Shown here piece by piece: positions 6,579 through 13,951 of a DNA stretch of 17,932 nucleotides (position 1 is the first letter of the stretch; each line of letters begins with the position of its first letter). The notes below the pieces were generated by a model, which was given only the letters and a program-made list of their open reading frames with translations, did not search any database and was not told the DNA's origin. The position numbers and the translations under genes are program-made. Source of the stretch: an uncultured Solirubrobacterales bacterium (GTDB lineage: Bacteria; Actinomycetota; Thermoleophilia; Solirubrobacterales; Solirubrobacteraceae); contig CALJKH010000004.1 of assembly GCA_937973575.1 (NCBI GenBank), forward strand, positions 1 through 17,932, in the 5' to 3' direction.

Positions 6579-8636
6579 TTGAGCCAGTTCCTGACCGACC
6601 ACGGAGTGATCTTTGCCCTTGTTTGCGCAGCGGCAGCGATCGTCTATGGAGTCGTTACATCCCAGTCGTTGCTGAAGCTTTCGCCAGGCAACGAGAAGAT
6701 GCGCGAAATCAGCCTTGCTGTTCAGGAGGGCGCAACCGCCTATCTGAACCGCCAATACACGACTATCGCGGTCGTTGGCGTCGTGCTGTTTGTCGCCCTG
6801 ATCTTCATCCAGGACATCTGGGTTTCGATCGGTTTCCTCATCGGTGGTATTTGCTCGGCAGCAGCCGGCTATATCGGCATGAACGTCTCGGTACGTGCGA
6901 ATGCGCGTGTTGCTGAGGCAGCTCGTGGCGGCGTAGGCAAAGCCCTTGATGTTGCTTTCCGCGGCGGTGCAGTAACCGGCATGCTCGTAGTGGGCCTTGC
7001 GCTCATTGGTGTTGCCGGCTACTACGGTGCTCTCACCAACTTCCTCGACCAGTCACCAGAGAAGGCAATTAATGCCCTCGTTGGTCTTGGTTTCGGCGGG
7101 TCTTTGATTTCAGTCTTCGCGCGTCTCGGCGGCGGCATCTTCACCAAGGGTGCTGATGTTGGTGCTGACCTCGTCGGCAAGATCGAGGCAGGCATTCCTG
7201 AGGATGACCCTCGTAACCCAGCAGTTATTGCTGACAACGTTGGCGACAACGTGGGCGACTGCGCAGGCATGGCAGCCGACCTCTTCGAGACTTACGCAGT
7301 TACAGCAGTCGCAGTCATGCTGCTTGGCTTCCTCACCTACCGGAACACAGCTCTCGTGCTGTTCCCACTGGTCCTCGGCGGAGTTTCGATCATCGCTTCG
7401 ATCATCGGCACATTCGCTGTCAAGTCAGAGGCTGGCAAGGTTGAGCGTGCGCTCTACCAGGGACTCGCTGTTTCAGGTGTACTCGCAGCGGCAGCCTTCT
7501 ACCCAGTAACGCACTGGATGCTTGACGGTCAGGTCCTTACTGCCGGCGGAACGCAGCTCGGTGTAAACGACGTTTACTTCTGCACGCTCGTTGGCCTTGC
7601 AGTAACTGCCGCACTGTTCGTGATCACCGACTACTACACCTCAACCCGCTTCGCTCCAGTTAAGAAGACGGCAGAGGCATCGCAGACCGGTCACGCAACA
7701 AACATCATTCAGGGCCTTGCTCAGGGTTACCAGGCAACGGCACTCCCAGCCATCGTTCTCTGTGCAGGCATCTTCGCCTCATGGAAGCTCGCTGGTGGAG
7801 GAACTGAGGGCATTTACGGAATCGGCGTTGCCGTTATGGCGCAGCTTTCGCTTACAGGCCTCATCGTTGCTCTTGACGCCTTCGGGCCAATCACCGACAA
7901 CGCTGGTGGTATCGCAGAGATGGCCGAGCTTCCTGAGGAAGTTCGTAACGTCACTGACCCACTTGACGCCGTTGGTAACACCACCAAGGCTGTAACCAAG
8001 GGTTACGCCATTGGTTCCGCAGCTCTTGCAGCGCTCGTGCTCTTCGCAGCGTTCGAGAAGGAGCTTCCGGACACGATTGACAAGTCATTCTCAATCGGTA
8101 ACCCAGAGGTTCTCATCGGTCTCCTTATTGGCGGCATGATGGTCAACCTCTTTGCAGCTCTCTCAATGGAGGCTGTTGGCCGCGCAGGCGGCGCAGTAGT
8201 AGAAGAGGTACGCCGACAGTTCCGCGAGATGCCAGGCATCATGGAGGGCACTCAGCGTCCCGACTACGCAGCCTGTGTAGACCTTGTAACCAAGGCAGCT
8301 CAGCGTGAGATGATCATTCCTTCGCTGATCCCAATCGTTGTAACAGCGGTTGTCGGACTCGTAAGCATCAAGGCCCTCGGTGGCCTCCTTATGGGAGTCA
8401 TCGTCGTAGGCGTGTTCGTTGCTATCGCAATGACCGCTGGCGGTGGAGCTTGGGATAACGCCAAGAAGCTCATCGAAGACGGCGCATTCGGCGGCAAGGG
8501 AACCCTTGCTCACGAAGCATCGATCACCGGTGACACAGTTGGCGATCCTTACAAGGACACAGCCGGCCCAGCGATCAACCCAATGATCAAGGTTGCCAAC
8601 ATCGTGGCAATCCTTCTGATCCCGATCATCACCTGA
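6579..8636 (+). CDS. hppA: K+-independent H+-translocating membrane pyrophosphatase
   Basis: This 685-residue multi-helix enzyme (the family has about 16) hydrolyses pyrophosphate and pumps protons across the cytoplasmic membrane. The catalytic loop is intact: DVGADLVGKIEAGIPEDDPRN (193-213) and ADNVGDNVGDCAGMAADLFE (218-237). The C-terminal GDTVGDPYKDTAGPAINP region is also intact. The subtype signature reads GNTTKAVTKG (466-475). Lys470 and Thr473 mark K+-independent enzymes, while K+-dependent ones have Ala and Gly there; no Na+-pump features are apparent. The TTG start follows a strong Shine-Dalgarno, and length is typical of bacterial enzymes. Codon use differs from neighbours: by hand count 14 of 22 Pro codons are CCA, consistent with high expression. 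It is monocistronic or the last gene of the left operon and ends at a clear terminator. Confidence 0.97.
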   Translation: MSQFLTDHGVIFALVCAAAAIVYGVVTSQSLLKLSPGNEKMREISLAVQEGATAYLNRQYTTIAVVGVVLFVALIFIQDIWVSIGFLIGGICSAAAGYIGMNVSVRANARVAEAARGGVGKALDVAFRGGAVTGMLVVGLALIGVAGYYGALTNFLDQSPEKAINALVGLGFGGSLISVFARLGGGIFTKGADVGADLVGKIEAGIPEDDPRNPAVIADNVGDNVGDCAGMAADLFETYAVTAVAVMLLGFLTYRNTALVLFPLVLGGVSIIASIIGTFAVKSEAGKVERALYQGLAVSGVLAAAAFYPVTHWMLDGQVLTAGGTQLGVNDVYFCTLVGLAVTAALFVITDYYTSTRFAPVKKTAEASQTGHATNIIQGLAQGYQATALPAIVLCAGIFASWKLAGGGTEGIYGIGVAVMAQLSLTGLIVALDAFGPITDNAGGIAEMAELPEEVRNVTDPLDAVGNTTKAVTKGYAIGSAALAALVLFAAFEKELPDTIDKSFSIGNPEVLIGLLIGGMMVNLFAALSMEAVGRAGGAVVEEVRRQFREMPGIMEGTQRPDYAACVDLVTKAAQREMIIPSLIPIVVTAVVGLVSIKALGGLLMGVIVVGVFVAIAMTAGGGAWDNAKKLIEDGAFGGKGTLAHEASITGDTVGDPYKDTAGPAINPMIKVANIVAILLIPIIT

Positions 8637-8659
8637 TCCAAATCAGATAGAGGCTTTGG

Positions 8660-8698
8660 AGCCCGCGGTTGCCGAAAGGCCCGCGGGCTTCTTCGTTC
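8660..8698 (+). terminator. Intrinsic terminator of hppA
   Basis: A perfect 9-bp stem, AGCCCGCGG (8660-8668) with CCGCGGGCT (8681-8689), encloses a second small stem GCC-GAAA-GGC (8671-8680) capped by a GNRA tetraloop. TTCTTCGTT follows at once. It begins 24 nt after the hppA stop. The opposite strand has no T run after the hairpin, so it works rightward, although it lies between convergent genes. Confidence 0.85.
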
Positions 8699-8703
8699 CT
8701 AGG

Positions 8704-9798
8704 CTAGGTAGTGGCGATGAGGCCGGCCGAGGCGCAGCCCTCAACGAGCGCGTCGAGGCCAAACGCCTCGACAGGCCCAAGGGAACCGGAGTGAGCCGGT
8801 CCGCTGTCCGCAAGCCTAAGTCCGGCCCACGCCAAGAAGCTCGCGGTGAGGTCATAAGCGTTAGGACCATTGACTTCAACCTCGCTCAAGACGCGTCCTG
8901 ACGCGTCCTTAACTACCGCGACGGCGATTGAGCCTGTCTTTGCCCGCTCTGCCTCGGACGGGCCGCCGGTTGAGCCCGGCAGCACCTTGCTGAGGCCAAA
9001 GCCAACGGCGCGCTTGAAGCCTGGAACCTTCGTCAAGCCGCTGAGGCCGGCTGAGCCAGCGCGGATCGGCGCAGTGTTGCCCCCGAACCAGCCCAGATAA
9101 GTGTTGACATCAGTGATTCCCGGCGAGATCCGCGGAATAGCGAAATGCTCTGAGGCCCCAATAGAGAGTCCAGTGCGCGGGCCAATGGCGGTTGTAAAGG
9201 TTTGTTCCGACTTTGCGCCACGTGTGCTGATGAGTTTGCCTGCCTTGAACTCGAAGTTCGGTTCAAGGAGTGCCCCAGCAAGTGACGCCATGGTTCCGCC
9301 ACTTGCCCCAAAGCCGCCCTTGGTGAAGTAGCCGACATCAACTGTGGCTGGAGTGCCTTCAGCTCGGTCCAGTGCGATCCCAGCTGCGAGGTTGCCAGGT
9401 ACATAGTCGTAGCCAAAGGCTGTCAAGGCAGCGATCGAGGCTGCCTCGGCTTTAGCCGAGCTCTCAAACACATTCCGGATCCACGCCGGCTCCCCAGTCG
9501 AATCGACATAGTGGGCGCCCGCATCAAGGGCGGCTTGGAATGCTGGATGGCCCAGCTTGGCGAAAGGTCCGACTGTCGTGATCAAGGCATCGCCCTTTTC
9601 GAGCAAGGACCTGATGGATGCGGGCGATGTCACATCAGCGACGGCCGTCTCAAGCCCACCAAGTTCATCCGAGAGCGCCTCAAGCATCTGCTTGTTCCGA
9701 CCAGCAAGGAGAGGCTTCCCGCCCCGTCGGACGAGCTCACGTGCTGTGAGTTCGCCGGTGTATCCCGTTGCTCCAAAGAGAATGACTCTGCCTGCCAT
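8704..9798 (-). CDS. Saccharopine dehydrogenase-like NAD(P)-binding oxidoreductase
   Basis: A 364-residue protein starting MAGRVILFGATGYTGELTARE. GATGYTG (9-15) is the Rossmann dinucleotide-binding loop of the Sacchrp_dh_NADP family. It is followed by LLAGRN (30-35), ITTVGPF (74-80) and HYVDSTGEP (96-104), as in mycobacterial trans-acting enoyl reductase-like proteins and related actinobacterial homologues. A hydrophobic Gly/Ala-rich middle may contact a membrane or lipid. The lysine-pathway enzyme is an unlikely role, since this subgroup acts on lipids or is uncharacterised. The TAG stop lies just past the hppA terminator. The ATG at 9798 has no Shine-Dalgarno, but TAGGCT lies 6 nt upstream, so it may be leaderless. 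It diverges from the APC operon by 100 bp. Specific substrate is unknown. Confidence 0.88.
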   Translation of the reverse strand: MAGRVILFGATGYTGELTARELVRRGGKPLLAGRNKQMLEALSDELGGLETAVADVTSPASIRSLLEKGDALITTVGPFAKLGHPAFQAALDAGAHYVDSTGEPAWIRNVFESSAKAEAASIAALTAFGYDYVPGNLAAGIALDRAEGTPATVDVGYFTKGGFGASGGTMASLAGALLEPNFEFKAGKLISTRGAKSEQTFTTAIGPRTGLSIGASEHFAIPRISPGITDVNTYLGWFGGNTAPIRAGSAGLSGLTKVPGFKRAVGFGLSKVLPGSTGGPSEAERAKTGSIAVAVVKDASGRVLSEVEVNGPNAYDLTASFLAWAGLRLADSGPAHSGSLGPVEAFGLDALVEGCASAGLIATT

Positions 9799-9898
9799 TC
9801 GTCGAGCCTACCTGTTGGGGTTCCTGAGCGACCAACAGAGAGCTGAAGGGGACGGGACAGGCATCGCGACAGGAGCGAAGGAGCGTAGGATCACTCCG
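9799..9898. promoter_or_regulatory. Divergent control region of the reductase gene and the APC/RCK operon
   Basis: The 100-bp gap contains a -10-like hexamer close to each start codon: TAGGCT (9805-9810, reverse strand, 6 nt before the reductase ATG) and TAGGAT (9886-9891, 7 nt before the APC1 ATG). No clear -35 is seen, apart from a weak TTGGTC on the reverse strand. GACAGG occurs twice, near 9855 and 9868. A perfect inverted repeat (listed separately) lies nearer the reductase side. No c-di-AMP (ydaO) riboswitch could fit in the short or absent leader. Confidence 0.45.
9812..9838. repeat. Perfect 7-bp inverted repeat, putative operator
   Basis: CTGTTGG (9812-9818) and CCAACAG (9832-9838) are exact reverse complements separated by 13 nt, so their centres are 20 nt apart, about two turns of B-DNA. 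That is the geometry of a dimeric regulator site. The repeat lies just upstream of the reductase's proposed -10 and overlaps where its -35 would be. An RNA hairpin is the alternative, but no T run follows. Confidence 0.4.
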
Positions 9899-11791
9899 AT
9901 GGCAAGACGACTGCTTCCAGGCTTGGAGAGAGTACTCGGCGTAAACGCCCTCTTTGCCACCGCCTACGGCAATGTCGGTTCCTCGATCTACTACGCACTA
10001 GGCCTTGTAGCTAGCTATGCCCTTGGTTTGACGCCTGTTGTCTTCGTGATCAGCGGCATCCTGTTCTACCTGACTGCTGCAACCTATTCTGAGGCCACGG
10101 CGATGTACCCCGAGGCAGGTGGCTCTTCCAGCTTCGCCCGCCATGCGTTCAACGAGTTCTGGTCCTTCTTCGCGGCTTGGGGGCAGATGCTCAACTACAC
10201 AATCACCATCGCGATCAGTGCCTTCTTCGTTCCGCACTACATCGGCGGGCTCTTCTGGGAGCCACTCAGGCACTCTCCGGCCGACATCATCTTCGCCATC
10301 GCGGTGATTGCTTTCCTCAGCGTCCTGAACATCGTTGGCGTTCAGGAGGCAGCTGGAGTCAACATCTTCTTGGCGGTCATCGACTTCGCAACACAGCTTC
10401 TGCTTGTTCTTGTTGGAGTGTTCCTCGTGTTCTCCCCGGACACTCTGATCCACAATGTGCAGCTGGGGGTCGCACCTACCTGGTCCAACTTCGTTATCGC
10501 TATCCCGGTGGGCATGATCGCCTACACCGGGATCGAGACGATCTCGAATATGGCCGAGGAGGCGGTGTCGCCGGGTACCACCGTGCCAAAGGCGATCAAC
10601 CGGGTTGTGATCGCAGTTTTCGCGATCTACGCGCTGCTTCCCGCTGTGGCTTTGTCCGCGCTTCCGGTGAAGTGTGTGGACGGGAAGTGCCAGACACTGC
10701 TCGGTATCTCCAGTGAACAGGGCGGCTTCGCTGGTGATCCAGTCCTCGGAGTTGTACGCCAGTTGAAGCTTGGTGCCTTCCAGCAGGGAGCTGAGATCTA
10801 TGTAGGTCTGCTCGCAGCAACGATCCTCTTCATTGCCACTAACGCAGGCATCATCGGGGTGTCGCGCCTCGTCTACTCGATGGGTCTCCACCGGCAAGTT
10901 CCGGACAAGCTGCGCCAGCTGCACCCGACGTACAGAACTCCATGGGTCGGGATCCTGCTCTTCGGCGCAATCGCCTGCATCGCAGTTATTCCAGGGCAAG
11001 CTGACTTCCTAGGGAACCTCTACGCCTTCGGCGCGATGCTGTCCTTCACGATTGCGCACGCAGCAGTGGTGAGGCTTCGTCTGACTAAGCCCGACGCTCC
11101 CCGTCCGTATAAGGGGCCCGGCAAGCTCTCCATAGCTGGTCGGGACCTGCCTATCTTCGCTCTCGTGGGCGGGCTAGGGACGTTCCTCGCCTTTGTAACG
11201 GTCACATTCCTCCACATTGATGTCGCGATCTCCGGTGTGGGCTGGCTGACGCTTGGCGTTCTCGTGTATCTCGTTTTCCGACGGTCTCAGGGGCTTGACC
11301 TAACAACGACAGTGGTTGCCGATCAGGGCGCACCTGTCGTCGCCTTCGAGGCCGAATACGAGTCGGTTCTCGTCGCTCTTGAAGGTCGTGACTTCGACCC
11401 CGAACTCCTATCTACGGCGAAGGCACTTGCAGCAGAGAAGGATCGCGGGATTTTCGTGCTCGTCACGATTGTCGTCCCTGCGGAATCGCCCATTGATGCG
11501 CGGATGCCAGCTCAGGAAGCCAGGGCCTTAGCTGTCATTGAGGAGGCCAAGGTTGCTGGTGGGCGCCGTGTAAGCGGAGAGATTGCGAAGGTTCGCGCAG
11601 GCCAAGCTGGCCGCCGCATTGTTGACACAGCACGCGAGATTGAGGCGCGGGCAATCGTGATGCCAGCCAAGCCTCGCCAAGGGGCGGCTCCATTCAGCCG
11701 GGCTCTCGACACTGTGCTGGCTGAGAGGCCCTGTCGGGTGATCATCCAGTCCGTTCCTCAAGAGCTCGGTCTTAGCGCGGGTGCGAAATGA
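9899..11791 (+). CDS. APC-superfamily transporter with C-terminal USP-like domain (APC1)
   Basis: A 630-residue protein: about 12 membrane helices (residues 15-470), then a soluble alpha/beta tail (about 484-618) with the universal-stress-protein pattern YESVLVALEG and ERPCRVIIQS. Helix 1 reads YGNVGSSIYYALG (23-35), the substrate-binding unwound motif of APC transporters and close to the YGDIGTSPLY motif of Kup K+ transporters. Helix 6 contains YTGIETISNMAEE. The architecture matches KimA-type K+ importers and similar actinobacterial permeases, so either K+ or amino acids could be carried; the link to RCK genes favours K+. The USP part lacks the G-x2-G-x9-G-S/T ATP loop. The frame is open back to 9557, but that would overlap the divergent gene; ATG 9899 directly precedes the usual N-terminus. 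Confidence 0.88.
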   Translation: MARRLLPGLERVLGVNALFATAYGNVGSSIYYALGLVASYALGLTPVVFVISGILFYLTAATYSEATAMYPEAGGSSSFARHAFNEFWSFFAAWGQMLNYTITIAISAFFVPHYIGGLFWEPLRHSPADIIFAIAVIAFLSVLNIVGVQEAAGVNIFLAVIDFATQLLLVLVGVFLVFSPDTLIHNVQLGVAPTWSNFVIAIPVGMIAYTGIETISNMAEEAVSPGTTVPKAINRVVIAVFAIYALLPAVALSALPVKCVDGKCQTLLGISSEQGGFAGDPVLGVVRQLKLGAFQQGAEIYVGLLAATILFIATNAGIIGVSRLVYSMGLHRQVPDKLRQLHPTYRTPWVGILLFGAIACIAVIPGQADFLGNLYAFGAMLSFTIAHAAVVRLRLTKPDAPRPYKGPGKLSIAGRDLPIFALVGGLGTFLAFVTVTFLHIDVAISGVGWLTLGVLVYLVFRRSQGLDLTTTVVADQGAPVVAFEAEYESVLVALEGRDFDPELLSTAKALAAEKDRGIFVLVTIVVPAESPIDARMPAQEARALAVIEEAKVAGGRRVSGEIAKVRAGQAGRRIVDTAREIEARAIVMPAKPRQGAAPFSRALDTVLAERPCRVIIQSVPQELGLSAGAK

Positions 11792-12000
11792 GTCAGCAGC
11801 AGAACCCCGGAGCCCACAGGTCAGCTGTCCGTTTTCTGTCAACGATGATGGTTCTCGTTGGCGTCGCTCTCGTTATTCGCGCACTGGCTGGTGGGGGCGG
11901 GATTCTTTCCACTGGCGTCATCATCGGGGTACTTTTCGTTGCGGCCGGAGCAGGTCGCATCTGGCTGACTTATAGGGGAGGTCACGATGACGGGGCGTGA
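11788..12000 (+). CDS. Small two-helix membrane protein between the two APC transporters
   Basis: A 70-residue protein with a polar N-terminus (MSQQQNPGAHRSAVRFL), two hydrophobic segments (about 18-35 and 40-59) joined by a Gly-rich turn (AGGGG), and a charged tail RGGHDDGA. With positive charge near the start of helix 1 and the end of helix 2, both ends probably face the cytoplasm. The ATG overlaps the APC1 stop (ATGA) and the gene end overlaps APC2 by 14 nt, so it is translationally locked between the transporters. I recall similar conserved small proteins in other actinobacteria but no named family. A role as accessory subunit or stabiliser, by analogy with small subunits such as KdpF, is inference from position only. 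Confidence 0.75.
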   Translation: MSQQQNPGAHRSAVRFLSTMMVLVGVALVIRALAGGGGILSTGVIIGVLFVAAGAGRIWLTYRGGHDDGA

Positions 12001-13942
12001 GGAAATGCAGCCCCAGCGGGTTGGGTCGCTGGCTCTTTTCTCGCTCGTCTATACGACTAGCGCTGCTGCGATCTACTTCGCTTTAGGTCTGGTCGCAGGT
12101 CATGCACTCGGCTTAACACCGGTTGTCTTCCTGGTCGGCGGACTCTTCCTTGGGTTAGCCGCGATGACTTACGCTGAGGGAGCTCTTGGTCATCCCGAGC
12201 CAGGTGGGTCAAGTGCTCTCGCCCGTTATGGCTTCAACGAGCTTGTCTCCTTCGCGGCCGGCTGGGCTGTCGTGCTCGACTTCCTAGTCGTAATGGCTCT
12301 TGCCGCCACGACGGCAGCCGCATATCTGGGGACGATTTGGTCGCCCATTTCGCATGGAACCGGGCGGGCCCTCGTCGCCTGTGGAGTCATTCTCTTTGCA
12401 GTTGTTAGCACCACACTTGGCTCGACCACATGGGGATTCCGTAACCGAGTAATCATTGCGATCGCCGATATCGGAGTTCAGTCGCTTCTCCTCGTGATCG
12501 GTGTTGCATTGCTCCTTGACCCTTCTGCGATTACCAAGGGAATCGATCTCGGTACGAGCCCCAGCTGGTCCAACATCATCTATGCGTTGACGCTGGTGAC
12601 TGTTGCCTTTACTGGGGTTGAGGCAGCTGCCAGTCTCGCTCCTGAGCTTCGGCTCAAGCGCTCGGGAGTAATTGGAATGATCGGTGGGGGCGTTGCTGTT
12701 GTCGTAATCCTGCAGGTCGGGGTCGCAGCCGTGGCTCTTTCAGCATTTCCTGTCGAAGGGGGAAAGACTCTTCTCTCTACAAAGTGGCTTGACGCTCCAC
12801 TCGTTGGTGTTGCCAGGGCAGTTGGCCACGGGCAGCTGGGGAAGATTCTCGGCTCGGTCGTCGCCGTTTCGGGCTTCCTAGCGCTCGCTGCTGCGACTCG
12901 CTCCGCAATGCTCGGCGTCTCGCGACTGGCCTACTCCCTTGCCCGCCACCGCCAGATCCCGCGCATCGTCGCGAGGCTGGGGCGTAGGCGAGGCACTCCG
13001 TGGCTGATCATCCTGCTCTCTGGACTCGCCGCCGCCGCGCTGGCTCTTCCCGGCGACATCAAGATGCTTGGGGGTATCTACGCCTTCGGGGCGATGCTGG
13101 CGATCACGATCGCTCATTCCTCCGTTGTGCGAATGCGGCTCAGAGGGGAGCTGAGTGAGACCTCATGGCGAATGCCACTTTCGTTGACAACCTCGGCTGG
13201 CTCGCTTCCCCTTCCAGCAGTCGTAGGAGCCCTTCTTTCTGCGGCAGCGTTCGTAGGTGTCGTTGTCGTTCATGAGCCAGCCCGCTGGGTGGGTGGAGGT
13301 TGGCTCATCACTGGCGTTCTCCTCTACATCCTCTATCGACGCCTCACTGGCAACAGCATCCTCCGTAGCGTGGAGGTTTCAGATAGAGCTCTCGTGTACG
13401 AGTCCGAATCAGCTTCGTACGGGTCGATTCTTGTTCCGATCCTCGGGACGGATCTGGATGACGACATTGTTCAAACAGCTGGGCGCTTGGCAGGCTCTCA
13501 CGATGAAGATCTGGATGAATCTGGTCCTGTCATTGAGGCTCTTTGGTTCCATGAGATTCCGCTGGCGCTTCCTCTCGATGCCGCTCTGCCCAGCGAACGG
13601 ACGGACGCGGCAAAGGAGCGGCTGAGGCGAGCGAAGGCTGTTGGAGAGGAATATCAGGGGGTAACAGTCTCGACAGCGCAAGTGAGGGTAAGGACACTCG
13701 GCGAGGGAATTGTGCGCGAAGCCAAGAGGCGGGGCGTCGATGTAATCGTCCTGACCGCTGAAGACCCCGCCAAGGCTGCCAAGACTTCAGCTCCCACCTT
13801 GGGACGCCAAGCTGGACTGGGGGAGACAACACGCTTTGTATTGCGGAAGGCTCCTTGTCGGGTTGTGGTCACGGTTCCGTCAACCAACCTTGAAGGGACC
13901 CGCAGCCTTGCTGAGGACGGGCCTGAACACTCAACTGAGTAG
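11987..13942 (+). CDS. Second APC-superfamily transporter with C-terminal USP-like domain (APC2)
   Basis: A 651-residue paralogue of APC1 with the same order: roughly 12 helices (15-465), then a USP-like tail (about 478-630; YGSILVPILGTDLDDD to RKAPCRVVVT). Long segments align with APC1, for example ALGLTPVVFLVGG, PEPGGSSALARYGFNEL and LGGIYAFGAMLAITIAHSSVVR. Helix 1 instead reads YTTSAAAIYF (22-31), so the Gly residues of the substrate-binding bend are lost, and helix 6 has FTGVEAAASLAPE. It may carry a different substrate or be a non-transporting partner of APC1. The USP region has GLGETT before the last strand, a partial nucleotide-loop match. A strong Shine-Dalgarno, GGGGAGG (11975-11981), lies 5 nt before the ATG. 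It overlaps the small membrane gene by 14 nt. Confidence 0.86.
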   Translation: MTGREEMQPQRVGSLALFSLVYTTSAAAIYFALGLVAGHALGLTPVVFLVGGLFLGLAAMTYAEGALGHPEPGGSSALARYGFNELVSFAAGWAVVLDFLVVMALAATTAAAYLGTIWSPISHGTGRALVACGVILFAVVSTTLGSTTWGFRNRVIIAIADIGVQSLLLVIGVALLLDPSAITKGIDLGTSPSWSNIIYALTLVTVAFTGVEAAASLAPELRLKRSGVIGMIGGGVAVVVILQVGVAAVALSAFPVEGGKTLLSTKWLDAPLVGVARAVGHGQLGKILGSVVAVSGFLALAAATRSAMLGVSRLAYSLARHRQIPRIVARLGRRRGTPWLIILLSGLAAAALALPGDIKMLGGIYAFGAMLAITIAHSSVVRMRLRGELSETSWRMPLSLTTSAGSLPLPAVVGALLSAAAFVGVVVVHEPARWVGGGWLITGVLLYILYRRLTGNSILRSVEVSDRALVYESESASYGSILVPILGTDLDDDIVQTAGRLAGSHDEDLDESGPVIEALWFHEIPLALPLDAALPSERTDAAKERLRRAKAVGEEYQGVTVSTAQVRVRTLGEGIVREAKRRGVDVIVLTAEDPAKAAKTSAPTLGRQAGLGETTRFVLRKAPCRVVVTVPSTNLEGTRSLAEDGPEHSTE

Positions 13943-13951
13943 GATCTGGCC

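Noticed and set aside
9557..9898. N-terminal extension of APC1 by 114 residues
   Set aside because: It would overlap the divergent reductase gene, has no transporter homology and has a Ser/Pro/Arg-rich shadow composition. ATG 9899 fits the family N-terminus.
9799..9898. c-di-AMP (ydaO) riboswitch before APC1
   Set aside because: The region is too short, lacks the conserved core, and a proposed -10 lies 7 nt before the ATG, leaving no leader.
9998..10999. 333-residue reverse-strand frame opposite APC1
   Set aside because: Extremely Asp/Glu/Arg/His-rich antisense of a membrane protein frame, with no motifs or ribosome binding site; a mirror of high-GC codon structure.
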